Shown here: piece by piece, positions 1 through 9,743 of the stretch
Layout: each line of letters begins with the position of its first letter
Position numbering within the stretch: position 1 is the first letter of the stretch
DNA from: Aquabacterium sp.
GTDB taxonomy: Bacteria > Pseudomonadota > Gammaproteobacteria > Burkholderiales > Burkholderiaceae_C
Direction: 5' to 3'
Assembly: GCF_016195855.1 (NCBI RefSeq)
Contig: NZ_JACPYU010000004.1
Location: 1 to 64,000, forward strand
Length of the DNA: 64,000 nt
The notes under the pieces: model-generated
The model's database searches: none
Told to the model about the DNA's origin: nothing
The model's input: only the letters and a program-made list of their open reading frames with translations
Translations under genes and position numbers: made by a program

Positions 1-1620
1 CGACCAGGGCAATGCCGGCAGCGGGGGCGCCAAGACGGACACCGATACCGTGGCCATCACGGTCAATGCCGTCAACGATGCACCGGTCAACACCGTGCCG
101 GCTGCGCAGAGCGTCAACGAAGACGGCACCCTGACCTTCTCGTCGGGCAACAGCAACCTGGTGTCCATCTCGGATCTGGATGCTGGCAGCAGCAACATGC
201 AGGTCACGCTCACCGTCACCAACGGCACGCTGACGCTGTCAGGCACCACGGGCCTGAGCTTCACCACGGGTGACGGCACGGCCGACACCACCATGACCTT
301 CACCGGCACGGTCAGCGCCATCAACACCGCCCTGGCCGGCATGGGCTACAGCCCGACTGCCAACTACAACGGCGCGGCCTCGCTGACCATCCTCACCTCC
401 GATCTGGGCAACACCGGCAGCGGCGGCACGCTCACCGACACGGACGTGGTGAGCATCACCGTCAACGCCGTCAATGATGCGCCCATCAACAGCGTGCCCA
501 CGGCGCAAACCACCAACGAAGACACCAACCTGACCTTCTCGTCGGGCAATGGCAACCTGATCTCGGTCTCGGATGTGGATGCGGGCAGCAGCAACATGCA
601 GGTCACCATCAGCGTCAGCAACGGCACGCTGACGCTGTCTGGCCTCACCGGTTTGAGCTTCACCAGCGGTGACGGCACGGCCGATGCCACCATGACCTTC
701 ACCGGCACGGCCAGTGCCATCAACACCGCCCTGGCCGGCCTGGTCTACAGCCCCACCGCCAACTACAACGGCAGCGACATGCTGACCATCCTCACCTCCG
801 ACCTGGGCAACACCGGCAGCGGCGGCGCCAAGACCGACACCGACACCGTGGCCATCACGGTAACGTCCGTCAACGACGCACCGGTCAACACCGTGCCGGC
901 TGCACAAAGCGTCAACGAAGACAGCACCCTGACCTTCTCGTCTGGCAACAGCAACCTGATCTCGATTGCCGATGTGGACGCGGGCGGCGGCAGCATGCAG
1001 GTCACCATCAGTGTCAGCCACGGGGCCTTGACGCTCTCGGGCATCACCGGCCTGAGCTTCACCAGTGGTGACGGCACGGCCGACGCGTCCATGACCTTCA
1101 CCGGCACGGCCAGCGCCATCAACACCGCCCTGGCCAGCCTGGTCTACAGCCCAGCAGCCAACTACAACGGCAGCGACACGCTGACCATCCTCACCTCCGA
1201 CCAGGGCAATGCCGGCAGCGGGGGCGCCAAGACGGACACCGATACCGTGGCCATCACGGTCAATGCCGTCAACGATGCACCGGTCAACACCGTGCCGGCT
1301 GCGCAGAGCGTCAACGAAGACGGCACCCTGACCTTCTCTGGCAACATGCAGGTCACCATCAGCGTCAGCCACGGGGCCTTGACGCTCTCGGGCATCACGG
1401 GCTTGAGTTTCACCAGCGGTGACGGCACGGCCGACGCCACCATGACCTTCACCGGCACGGCCAGCGCCATCAACACCGCCCTGGCCGGCCTGGTCTACAG
1501 CCCGACAGCCAACTACAACGGCAGCGACACACTGACCATCCTCACCTCCGACCAGGGCAACACCGGCAGCGGCGGCACGCTCACCGACACCGACACGGTC
1601 GCCATCACGGTCAACGCGGT
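1..1620 (+). repeat. Cadherin-like ~120-residue coding repeats, N-terminal block
   Basis: Four units of about 400 bp start at the VNDAP codons near 70, 469, 868 and 1267. Bases 1-141 are identical to 1198-1338, and the identity probably starts before the window. The unit beginning near 1267 is 48 bp shorter than its sisters. Confidence 0.85.
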
Positions 1621-4600
1621 CAACGATGCACCGGTGGCCACCATCACGCCCATCAGCTACAGCGCCACCGAGCAAGTCAGCCTGACGCTGCACGGCACGG
1701 GCCTGAGCATCAGCGACATCGATGCGGGCAGCAGCAATGTGCAGGCCACCCTGTCGGTGACATCGGGCACCTTGACCGTGTCGGCTGGCGCCACAGGCGT
1801 TTTGGTATCAGGCTCCACCACCAGCACGATCACGCTGACCGGCACGCTCACGCAGATCAACAACCTGCTGGCCGGCAATGGCGGCGCCACGCTCAGCTAC
1901 ATCATCAACAGTGACGCCCCGCCTGCCAGCGACACCTTGACCTTGCTGGCATCCGACCTGGGCAACACCGGCAGCGGCGGCACGCTGACCGGCTCCGACA
2001 CCGCTGTCATCAACCTCACGGCGGTGAACGACGCGCCCACGGTGGCCATCACGGCACCCAGCTATACCGTGGTCGAAGCGCAAAGCGTGATGCTGCACAA
2101 CACCGGCCTGAGCGTGACCGACCCCGACGGCAACAGCACCAGTGTTCAAGTGACCTTGAGCGCCGACATCGGCGTCATCACGATCGCGGCGGGCACCACG
2201 GGCGTGACCGTGGGCAACTCCGGCACGGGCAGCGTCACCCTCACCGGCACCGTGAGCCAGATCAACAACCTGCTGCTGGGCAACGGTGGCGCCACCATCG
2301 GCTACATCAACAACAGCGGCACGCCCACCGCCAGCGCCACGCTCACGCTGGCCATTGACGACCTGGGCAACACCGGCGGGGGCAACATCACGGCGTCTGC
2401 CAACGTGCTCATCAACGTGGTCCCCGCTGCGGCCATGGGGTCCGTGGGCATCCCTGGTGTCGCCCCGGCCGACATCGGCGCCTACTACGGCTTCGATGCC
2501 AGCGCCAACCTGGGCCGCGACGACTCGGTCGGTGGCCACAACATGACCCTGATCGGCACACCGACCTTCGAGGCTGGACACGATGGCCGGAGCAGCGCCA
2601 TCGGATTCACCAACGACGAGACCGGTGCCGCACCGCAAACCGGCGGCAACATCGCGGGCCTGAGCACGGGTGGCGCCATGACCATCTCGCTGTGGTTGCG
2701 CTTTGATGCCTTCAACAACGCCAGCGGTGGTGATGACCGCATCATCGATTTCGGACAGGCCGGGGCCACTGGCATCGGCAACATCGTGCTGGCCCGTGAT
2801 GCCACCACCCAGCGCATCAGCTTCGTTCTGCAGCACGACAACGTCACCGAGGACATCTGCACCACCGGCATCACCGACGTGGTTCAGACAGGCCAGTGGG
2901 CGCACATTGCCGCCACGGTGGACGCATCGGGCAACATGAACATCTACTTCAATGGCCATCTGTCCGGCTCGTTCAGCGGCACGGCACTGGCCAGCGGCGT
3001 GCGCACGAACAACTATGTGGCCCAATCCAACACGGCGGGCACCTATGGCATGAACGGCGCCGTCGACGACCTGCTGGTGGCCAACCGCGCCATGACGGCC
3101 AGCGAGATCGCCGCGCTGCACGACCAATCCAACGGCTTGAATGTCTACGAAAAATCGGCCAATGGCACGACGGTGGGCACCGTGGTGGACGGCTCCTCGA
3201 TTGACGGGCGCACCGTCACCTACTCGCTGACCAACTCGGCGGCCGGGCGCTTTGCCATCAACAGCAGCACAGGCGAGATCACCGTTGCAGACAGCGCCAA
3301 CCTGCTGTATGCCGATGCCAGCCACTACACCCTCACGGTACGCGCCCTGGACAGCGGCGGCTTCGCGCTGGACACCAACTACACCGTCAACCTGCTCAAC
3401 ATCAACGACGCCCCCGTGGGCACGGCCCACACCGTTGGCGCGCTGGAAGACACGCCCTATGTGTTCGGCACATCGGACTTTGGCTTCACCGACCCGTCTG
3501 ACCCCAGCGCGAACACCTTGCTGGCCGTCAAGATCACCTCCGTGCCGGCCTCGGGATCGCTGACGCTCAATGGCGTCGCGGTGTCGGCCAATGACGTGAT
3601 CCAGGCCAGCGACATCGCTGCAGGCAAGCTGCAGTTCACCTCCGCAGCCAACGCCCATGGCGCCGCTTACGCGAGCTTCGACTTCAAGGTACAGGACGAT
3701 GGCGGCACGGCCAACGGCGGCATCGACATGGACGCCACCGCCCGCACCATGACCATCGATGTGGCCTCGGTCAACGATGCGCCGCAAGGCAGCGACAAGA
3801 CGGTCACCACGCTGGAGGACACGCCCTATGTCTTCGCGGGCAGCGACTTCGGCTTCTCGGATGTGGATGGCAACGCCTTCCTGGCCGTCAAGATCACCAG
3901 CGTACCCGGCGCGGGCAGCCTGACGCTCAATGGTGTCGCCGTATCGGCCAATGACGTGATCCTGGCCAGCGACATCGCCGCGGGCCGCCTGCAGTTGAGC
4001 CCGGTGGCCAATGCCAGCGGCGCCGGCTACAGCAGCTTCGGCTTCAGGGTGCAGGACGATGGTGGCACGGCCAACGGCGGCGTCAACCTGGATACCTCCA
4101 CCCGCACCATGACGCTGGACGTCACACCGGTCAACGACGCGCCTGCCGGGGCCGACAAGACCATCACCACCAACGAGGACACGAGCTATGTGTTCAGCGC
4201 CTCGGACTTCGGCTTCACCGATCCTGACGACAGCCCGGCCAACACACTGCAAGCGGTCAAGCTCACCACCCTGCCCGCCTCGGGCACGCTGACGCTCAAT
4301 GGCAGCGCCGTGTCGGTGGGGCAATTCGTGTCCCTGGCCGACATCAACGCGGGCTTGCTGGTGTTCAGCCCCGCAGCCAATGACCATGGCATGGCTTACG
4401 CCGCACTGGGCTTCCAGGTTCAGGACAATGGCGGCACGGCCAACGGCGGCATCAACCTGGATGCCACCACGCGCACCCTGACCATCGATGTGACGTCGGT
4501 GAACGATGCCCCGACCACGCAGGACGAAGCCGTCAGCGGCAACGAAGACAACACCATCACTGGCCAGGTCAGTGGCGCCGATGTGGACGGCGACAGCCTG

Positions 4601-7600
4601 AGCTTCAGCAAAGGCAGCGACCCGACGCACGGCAGCGTGAGCGTGGCCGCCAATGGCAGCTTCAGCTACACGCCCAGCGCCAACTACAACGGCACCGACA
4701 GCTTCACTGTCACGGTCTCGGATGGCCAGGGCGGTACGGCCACCTCCACCGTCACTGTCACCATCAACGCGGTGAACGATGCCCCCACTGCCAACAACCC
4801 CAGCGTCAGCGGCAACGAAGACACCATCATCTCCGGCCAGGTCACGGCCAGCGATGCGGACAACGACCCACTGGGCTTCAGCAAGGCCAGCGACCCGACG
4901 CACGGCAGCGTCACCGTCAACAGCGATGGCAGCTTCAGCTACACACCCACCGCCAACTACAACGGCACCGACAGCTTCACCGTGACCGTGGCCGACGGAC
5001 AGGGCGGCACGACGACCTCGACCATCAACATCACGGTCACACCGGTCAACGATGCCCCGACCACCAATGACGTGAGCGTCAGTGGCAACGAAGACTCGGC
5101 CATCTCAGGGCAGGTCACCGGCGCCGACGTGGACGGCAACCCCTTGAGCTACACCAAGGCCAGCGACCCGACACACGGCAGCGTGAGCGTGGCGGCCAAT
5201 GGCAACTTCGTCTACACGCCCAACGCCAACTACAACGGCACCGACAGCTTCACCGTGACCGTCTCCGACGGGCAAGGCGGCACCGCCACCGCCACCGTGA
5301 GTGTCACCATTGCCGCGGTCAACGACGCACCGACAGCCGGCAACCCCGGCGTCATCGGCGCAGAAGACACGCCCATCACAGGCCAGGTCACGGGCAACGA
5401 TGTGGACGGCGACACGCTGAGCTACACGAAGACCAGCAACCCGACCCATGGCAGCGTCACCGTCAACAGCGACGGCAGCTTCAGCTACACCCCCACGGCC
5501 AACTTCAATGGCAGCGACAGCTTCACGGTGACCGTGGCCGATGGCCATGGGGGCACGGTGCTGTCCACGGTGTCCATCACGGTCACACCGGTCAACGATG
5601 CCCCTGTGAGCAACAGCCCCAGCGTCAGCGGCGCGGAAGACACGGTCATCACCGGCACCATCTCGGCCAGCGATGTGGAAGGCGACACCCTGAGCTACCA
5701 GGTCAGCGCCGACCCGGCACATGGCCAGGTGACCGTGGCCAGCGATGGCAGCTTCAGCTACACGCCCACCGCCAACTACAACGGCAGCGACAGCTTCACC
5801 GTGCTGGTCTCTGATGGGCAAGGCGGCACCACGGTGTCGACCGTGAGCGTGAACATCACGGCCGTCAACGATGCCCCCACGACCCAGAACGTGAGCGCAT
5901 CGGGCGCCGAAGACGCCGCCATCACCGGCCAGGTCAGCGGCAACGATGTCGACGGCGACACCTTGAGCTATGCCAAGGGCAGCAACCCCACGCACGGCAG
6001 CGTCACGGTGCAGGCCGATGGCAGCTTCAGCTACACGCCCACCGCCAACTTCAACGGCAGCGACAGCTTTACCGTCACGGTGTCGGATGGCCAGGGCGGC
6101 ACGGCCACTTCCACCATCTCCATCACCGTCACCCCGGTCAACGACGCGCCCACCACCAACAATGTTGCGGCCAGCGGCGCTGAAGACACCCCCATCACCG
6201 GCCAGGTCAGCGGCAGCGACGTCGATGGCGACACGCTGAGCTACACCAAGGGCAGCGACCCCACACACGGCAGCGTCACGGTGCAGGCCGATGGCAGCTT
6301 CAGCTACACGCCCACAGCCAACTACAACGGCACAGACAGCTTCACCGTGACGGTGTCCGACGGACAAGGCGGCAGCACGACATCAACCGTGTCCATCACC
6401 GTGACGCCGGTCAACGATGCGCCCATCACCTACAACATCTCGGTGAGCGGCGCAGAGGATGCGGCCATCACCGGCCAGGTCACGGGCAGCGATGCCGATG
6501 GCGATACCTTGAGCTACACCAAGGGCAGCGACCCCACGCATGGCAGCGTGAGTGTCAACAGCGATGGCAGCTTCAGCTACACACCCACCGCCAATTTCAA
6601 CGGCAGCGACAGCTTCACGGTCACGGTGTCCGATGGGCAAGGTGGCACGGCCACGTCCACCATCTCCATCACCGTCACCCCGGTCAACGACGCACCGGTC
6701 ACCAGCAACGTGAGTGCCACCGGCGCGGAAGACACGCCCATCACCGGCCAGGTCAACGGCAGCGATGTGGAAGGCGACACGCTGAGCTATGCCAAGGCCA
6801 GCGACCCCAGCCATGGCAGCGTCACGGTGCAGGCCGATGGCAGCTTCAGCTACACACCGACGGCCAACTACAACGGCACGGACAGCTTCACCGTGACCGT
6901 GTCGGATGGCCAGGGTGGCACGGCCACCTCGACCGTGAGCATCACGGTGACGGCGCTCAACGATGCACCGGTCACGAACGATGTATCGCTCACGGGCGCA
7001 GAGGACACGCCGATCACCGGCCTGGTGACGGGCAGCGATGTGGACGGCAACACGCTGAGCTACACCAAGGGCAGCGACCCCACGCATGGCAGCGTCAGTG
7101 TCAACAGCGATGGCAGCTTCAGCTACACGCCCACGGCCAACTTCAACGGCAGTGACAGCTTCACCGTCACAGTGTCCGATGGGCAAGGTGGCACGGCCAC
7201 GTCCACCATCTCCATCACCGTCACCCCGGTCAACGACGCACCGGTCACCAGCAATGTGAGTGCCACCGGCGCGGAAGACACCGCCATCACCGGCCAGGTC
7301 AGCGGCAGCGATGTGGAAGGCGACACGCTGAGCTATGCCAAGGCCAGCGACCCCACACACGGCAACGTCACCGTGCAGGCCGATGGCAGCTTCAGCTACA
7401 CACCGACGGCCAACTACAACGGCACGGACAGCTTCACCGTGACCGTGTCGGATGGCCAGGGTGGCACGGCCACCTCGACCGTGAGCATCACGGTGACAGC
7501 AGTCAACGATGCGCCGGTCATGAGCGCCGACACCCTGAGCGCCACCGCCGAGCCATCGGTGACCTGGGCCAGCAGCGCCCTGCTCAGCGGCGCCAGCGAC

Positions 7601-8584
7601 CCGGACGGCGGCACCTTGGGCCTGCGCATTGTTCAGGGCCCCCAACACGGCACGCTGACGATGGCAGGCAATGGCCAGCTCACCTACACCGCCGCAACCA
7701 GCTATACCGGCACGGACAGCTTCTCGTACGAGGCCTTCGATGGCCAGCTGGCCAGCAGCAACACACGGGTGATGAACATCCAGGCCAGTGGCCTCATGCC
7801 CGTGGCGCCTGCACTGCCCGCCAGCACACCATCGGGCACAGACAACACGTCCAGCAACACGGCCGACAACACCACGCAGGGCACCACCGATTCGACCCCG
7901 GCCGAGCCCAGCGCCACCGAGGCCAAGCCGAGCGGCAGCGAAGCCCCGGCCGCCAGCGTCAAGACACCGCCTCAGGCCAACACCGATGAGACCGAAGGCA
8001 AGCCTGCCACGGCCCTGCACGAACGCGTGCAAGCCGGCGCCTGGCTGGATGGCCGCCTGGCAGAGGCCAACGCCATGGGGCGCCAGATCCTGTTCAACGG
8101 CATGAGCAGGGACTACTTCACCACATCCGCGTGGTCTGCCAACAGCAGCAACTCGACCGTGATCCAGCTGCTGGACCTCATCAAGCCCACCCTGGAGCGC
8201 GTGCAGGACATCAACCTCATGCTCACACCCTTGAGCAGCGTCACGCACGCCCTGCCTGCTCAGGCTGCGGTCGAAGCCACGGGCGCCACGCACGACGAGG
8301 GACTGGGGCAGCGCATCCAGCTGACCAAGATGGCCAGTTATTCCACCGGCCTGGGCCTGTCCATCGGCACCATCTGGTGGACCGCACGGATTTCAGGCCT
8401 GGTCACCAGCGCGCTGATCAGCACCCCCGCGTGGCGCTCACTCGACCCCCTGCCGGTGGTGACCTCCCCCTCGGACGACCCTGATCATGATGAGGACGGC
8501 GACAGCCGCCTGGGCGACCGCGAGGTCGAGCACCTGTTCGACGGCGACAAGCCCATCGAGCAAGACATGCCCGTCATCCAGTGA
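2..8584 (+). CDS. Giant cadherin/VCBS-repeat surface adhesin, 5' end outside the window
   Basis: The frame is open from the first bases, so the N-terminus lies upstream; about 2860 residues are visible. In order: four ~120-residue cadherin-like units beginning VNDAPVNTVPAAQ (bases 1-1620), two diverged units (to ~2430), a concanavalin/LamG-like domain (~2440-3130), a cadherin-type unit (~3140-3400), three units with EDTPYVF (~3400-4500), eleven ~91-residue VCBS-like units carrying SFSYTP and NGTDSFTVTVSDGQGG (~4500-7500) and a final diverged unit. A Ser/Thr/Pro/Glu-rich stretch, a hydrophobic segment near SIGTIWWTARISGL and a Asp-rich tail follow. Proteins of this kind are Ca-binding adhesins or biofilm matrix proteins. 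No RTX nonapeptide block or typical type I secretion C-terminus is seen, so membrane anchoring is inferred. The last 11 bp overlap the convergent radical-SAM gene. Confidence 0.85.
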   Translation, partial: DQGNAGSGGAKTDTDTVAITVNAVNDAPVNTVPAAQSVNEDGTLTFSSGNSNLVSISDLDAGSSNMQVTLTVTNGTLTLSGTTGLSFTTGDGTADTTMTFTGTVSAINTALAGMGYSPTANYNGAASLTILTSDLGNTGSGGTLTDTDVVSITVNAVNDAPINSVPTAQTTNEDTNLTFSSGNGNLISVSDVDAGSSNMQVTISVSNGTLTLSGLTGLSFTSGDGTADATMTFTGTASAINTALAGLVYSPTANYNGSDMLTILTSDLGNTGSGGAKTDTDTVAITVTSVNDAPVNTVPAAQSVNEDSTLTFSSGNSNLISIADVDAGGGSMQVTISVSHGALTLSGITGLSFTSGDGTADASMTFTGTASAINTALASLVYSPAANYNGSDTLTILTSDQGNAGSGGAKTDTDTVAITVNAVNDAPVNTVPAAQSVNEDGTLTFSGNMQVTISVSHGALTLSGITGLSFTSGDGTADATMTFTGTASAINTALAGLVYSPTANYNGSDTLTILTSDQGNTGSGGTLTDTDTVAITVNAVNDAPVATITPISYSATEQVSLTLHGTGLSISDIDAGSSNVQATLSVTSGTLTVSAGATGVLVSGSTTSTITLTGTLTQINNLLAGNGGATLSYIINSDAPPASDTLTLLASDLGNTGSGGTLTGSDTAVINLTAVNDAPTVAITAPSYTVVEAQSVMLHNTGLSVTDPDGNSTSVQVTLSADIGVITIAAGTTGVTVGNSGTGSVTLTGTVSQINNLLLGNGGATIGYINNSGTPTASATLTLAIDDLGNTGGGNITASANVLINVVPAAAMGSVGIPGVAPADIGAYYGFDASANLGRDDSVGGHNMTLIGTPTFEAGHDGRSSAIGFTNDETGAAPQTGGNIAGLSTGGAMTISLWLRFDAFNNASGGDDRIIDFGQAGATGIGNIVLARDATTQRISFVLQHDNVTEDICTTGITDVVQTGQWAHIAATVDASGNMNIYFNGHLSGSFSGTALASGVRTNNYVAQSNTAGTYGMNGAVDDLLVANRAMTASEIAALHDQSNGLNVYEKSANGTTVGTVVDGSSIDGRTVTYSLTNSAAGRFAINSSTGEITVADSANLLYADASHYTLTVRALDSGGFALDTNYTVNLLNINDAPVGTAHTVGALEDTPYVFGTSDFGFTDPSDPSANTLLAVKITSVPASGSLTLNGVAVSANDVIQASDIAAGKLQFTSAANAHGAAYASFDFKVQDDGGTANGGIDMDATARTMTIDVASVNDAPQGSDKTVTTLEDTPYVFAGSDFGFSDVDGNAFLAVKITSVPGAGSLTLNGVAVSANDVILASDIAAGRLQLSPVANASGAGYSSFGFRVQDDGGTANGGVNLDTSTRTMTLDVTPVNDAPAGADKTITTNEDTSYVFSASDFGFTDPDDSPANTLQAVKLTTLPASGTLTLNGSAVSVGQFVSLADINAGLLVFSPAANDHGMAYAALGFQVQDNGGTANGGINLDATTRTLTIDVTSVNDAPTTQDEAVSGNEDNTITGQVSGADVDGDSLSFSKGSDPTHGSVSVAANGSFSYTPSANYNGTDSFTVTVSDGQGGTATSTVTVTINAVNDAPTANNPSVSGNEDTIISGQVTASDADNDPLGFSKASDPTHGSVTVNSDGSFSYTPTANYNGTDSFTVTVADGQGGTTTSTINITVTPVNDAPTTNDVSVSGNEDSAISGQVTGADVDGNPLSYTKASDPTHGSVSVAANGNFVYTPNANYNGTDSFTVTVSDGQGGTATATVSVTIAAVNDAPTAGNPGVIGAEDTPITGQVTGNDVDGDTLSYTKTSNPTHGSVTVNSDGSFSYTPTANFNGSDSFTVTVADGHGGTVLSTVSITVTPVNDAPVSNSPSVSGAEDTVITGTISASDVEGDTLSYQVSADPAHGQVTVASDGSFSYTPTANYNGSDSFTVLVSDGQGGTTVSTVSVNITAVNDAPTTQNVSASGAEDAAITGQVSGNDVDGDTLSYAKGSNPTHGSVTVQADGSFSYTPTANFNGSDSFTVTVSDGQGGTATSTISITVTPVNDAPTTNNVAASGAEDTPITGQVSGSDVDGDTLSYTKGSDPTHGSVTVQADGSFSYTPTANYNGTDSFTVTVSDGQGGSTTSTVSITVTPVNDAPITYNISVSGAEDAAITGQVTGSDADGDTLSYTKGSDPTHGSVSVNSDGSFSYTPTANFNGSDSFTVTVSDGQGGTATSTISITVTPVNDAPVTSNVSATGAEDTPITGQVNGSDVEGDTLSYAKASDPSHGSVTVQADGSFSYTPTANYNGTDSFTVTVSDGQGGTATSTVSITVTALNDAPVTNDVSLTGAEDTPITGLVTGSDVDGNTLSYTKGSDPTHGSVSVNSDGSFSYTPTANFNGSDSFTVTVSDGQGGTATSTISITVTPVNDAPVTSNVSATGAEDTAITGQVSGSDVEGDTLSYAKASDPTHGNVTVQADGSFSYTPTANYNGTDSFTVTVSDGQGGTATSTVSITVTAVNDAPVMSADTLSATAEPSVTWASSALLSGASDPDGGTLGLRIVQGPQHGTLTMAGNGQLTYTAATSYTGTDSFSYEAFDGQLASSNTRVMNIQASGLMPVAPALPASTPSGTDNTSSNTADNTTQGTTDSTPAEPSATEAKPSGSEAPAASVKTPPQANTDETEGKPATALHERVQAGAWLDGRLAEANAMGRQILFNGMSRDYFTTSAWSANSSNSTVIQLLDLIKPTLERVQDINLMLTPLSSVTHALPAQAAVEATGATHDEGLGQRIQLTKMASYSTGLGLSIGTIWWTARISGLVTSALISTPAWRSLDPLPVVTSPSDDPDHDEDGDSRLGDREVEHLFDGDKPIEQDMPVIQ
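4500..7503 (+). repeat. Eleven tandem ~273-bp VCBS-like coding repeats
   Basis: Units begin at the VNDAP (once LNDAP) codons near 4500, 4771, 5043, 5316, 5589, 5862, 6138, 6408, 6684, 6957 and 7230. Each encodes about 91 residues with a conserved SFSYTPTANYNG and FTVTVSDGQGG core. The last four units form a two-unit block of about 546 bp repeated twice, with a few substitutions between copies, which indicates recent duplication. Confidence 0.85.
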
Positions 8585-9704
8585 ACAAACCCATCTGGGG
8601 GCCATCGTCCAGGTGCAAGGCACAGCGGTCGAACGCGCTGCTGTCCAGTTCGGGCGCACGGCGCCCCAGGCCATGGCGCGCGGCCGCCTTGCGAACCCGC
8701 TGCGCGATCAACTGCGCCCAGACACCCTCGCCTTTCATGCGCAAGCTGAAGTCGGCGTCATAGTCCTTGCCGCCACGCAGCTCGCGCACACGCGCCATGA
8801 TGCGGGCCGCCCTGTCGGGCACGTGGTGCATGAGCCATTCCTCGAACAAGGGCTTGACCTCCCAAGGCAGCCTCACCACCGTGTAGTGGATGGCTTGCGC
8901 CCCGGCCTGCGCCGCCGCTTCGATGATCTGCTCGATCTCGGGCTCATTGAGGAAAGGGATGATGGGGGCCACGTTCACCCCGACGGGCACACCGGCCTGC
9001 GCCAACCTTTGCACCGTCTGCAGGCGGCGCAAGGGTGCCGCAGCGCGAGGCTCCAGCCGGCGTGACAACCCGCTGTCCAGCGTCGTGACACTGACCATGA
9101 CATAAGCCTGCCGGCGCGCCCCCGCCACCGACAGGATGTCCAGATCGCGCTCCACCGCGCTGGACTTGGTCACGATCGTGTAGGGATGCTGGCAGGCATG
9201 CAGCACCTCCAGCACGCCACGTGTGATGCGCCATTCGCGCTCCACCGGTTGATAGGCATCGGTGGCCGAGCCGATGTTGATGGGCGAAGGCTCATGCCCT
9301 TCGCGCGCCAGCTCATGGCGCAGCAAGGCTGCTGCGTTGACCTTGGCCACCAGCCTGGTTTCAAAGTCCAGCCCCGGCGAGAGATTCAGGTAGCTGTGCG
9401 TGGGGCGGGCATAACAGTAGATGCAGCCGTGCTCACAGCCCCTGTAGGGGTTGATGGACAAGGTAAAGGGGATGTCGGGTGAATCATTGCGCGACAGGAT
9501 GCTGCGGGCCTGCTCGGGCGTGACCTGCGTCCTGATGCCGGACGCGACGTGTTCGTCACCCGCCTCGGCCTCGTCCACCGGCTCGTGCTCGACGGCCTCC
9601 CGCGCGGTCGACTCGAAGCGATGCAGGATGCGCGTCGTTGTGCCGCGGCCTTTGCGTGGCTCGCTTTGCCGTCGGGCGTCAGGAATGGGAGGGAGGTCGG
9701 GCAT
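8574..9704 (-). CDS. PA0069-family (SplB-like) radical SAM protein
   Basis: A 376-residue protein with the radical SAM cluster motif C-x3-C-x2-C in RGCEHGCIYCYARPTH (about residue 90), which ligates a 4Fe-4S cluster for S-adenosylmethionine cleavage. The following segment (NLSPGLDFETRL, then the GSATDAYQP region) matches the widespread PA0069/Rv2578c family related to spore photoproduct lyase; its substrate is unknown. The N-terminal 60 residues are charged and probably flexible. It converges on the adhesin gene with an 11-bp overlap of the 3' ends. The family assignment is firm, the function is not. Confidence 0.85.
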   Translation of the reverse strand: MPDLPPIPDARRQSEPRKGRGTTTRILHRFESTAREAVEHEPVDEAEAGDEHVASGIRTQVTPEQARSILSRNDSPDIPFTLSINPYRGCEHGCIYCYARPTHSYLNLSPGLDFETRLVAKVNAAALLRHELAREGHEPSPINIGSATDAYQPVEREWRITRGVLEVLHACQHPYTIVTKSSAVERDLDILSVAGARRQAYVMVSVTTLDSGLSRRLEPRAAAPLRRLQTVQRLAQAGVPVGVNVAPIIPFLNEPEIEQIIEAAAQAGAQAIHYTVVRLPWEVKPLFEEWLMHHVPDRAARIMARVRELRGGKDYDADFSLRMKGEGVWAQLIAQRVRKAAARHGLGRRAPELDSSAFDRCALHLDDGPQMGLFTG

Positions 9705-9743
9705 ACCAGCTGGATGCGAATGATACTGTACAAATATACAGCA

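Noticed and set aside
1808..4903. 1031-residue open frame on the minus strand inside the adhesin gene
   Set aside because: It is the antisense of a GC-rich repetitive coding region; composition is Gly/Ala/Arg/Val-biased, there are no domains, and the plus-strand frame has clear domains and repeats.
4500..7503. CRISPR-like array
   Set aside because: The repeats are ~273 bp, coding and without spacers; they are protein repeats.
6383..8293. 636-residue minus-strand open frame inside the VCBS-like array
   Set aside because: Same reason: a shadow of the repeat array, itself repetitive only because the sense strand is.
8574..8584. Overlap of the adhesin and radical-SAM genes as a regulatory antisense unit
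   Set aside because: An 11-bp convergent overlap is common and gives no evidence of regulation.
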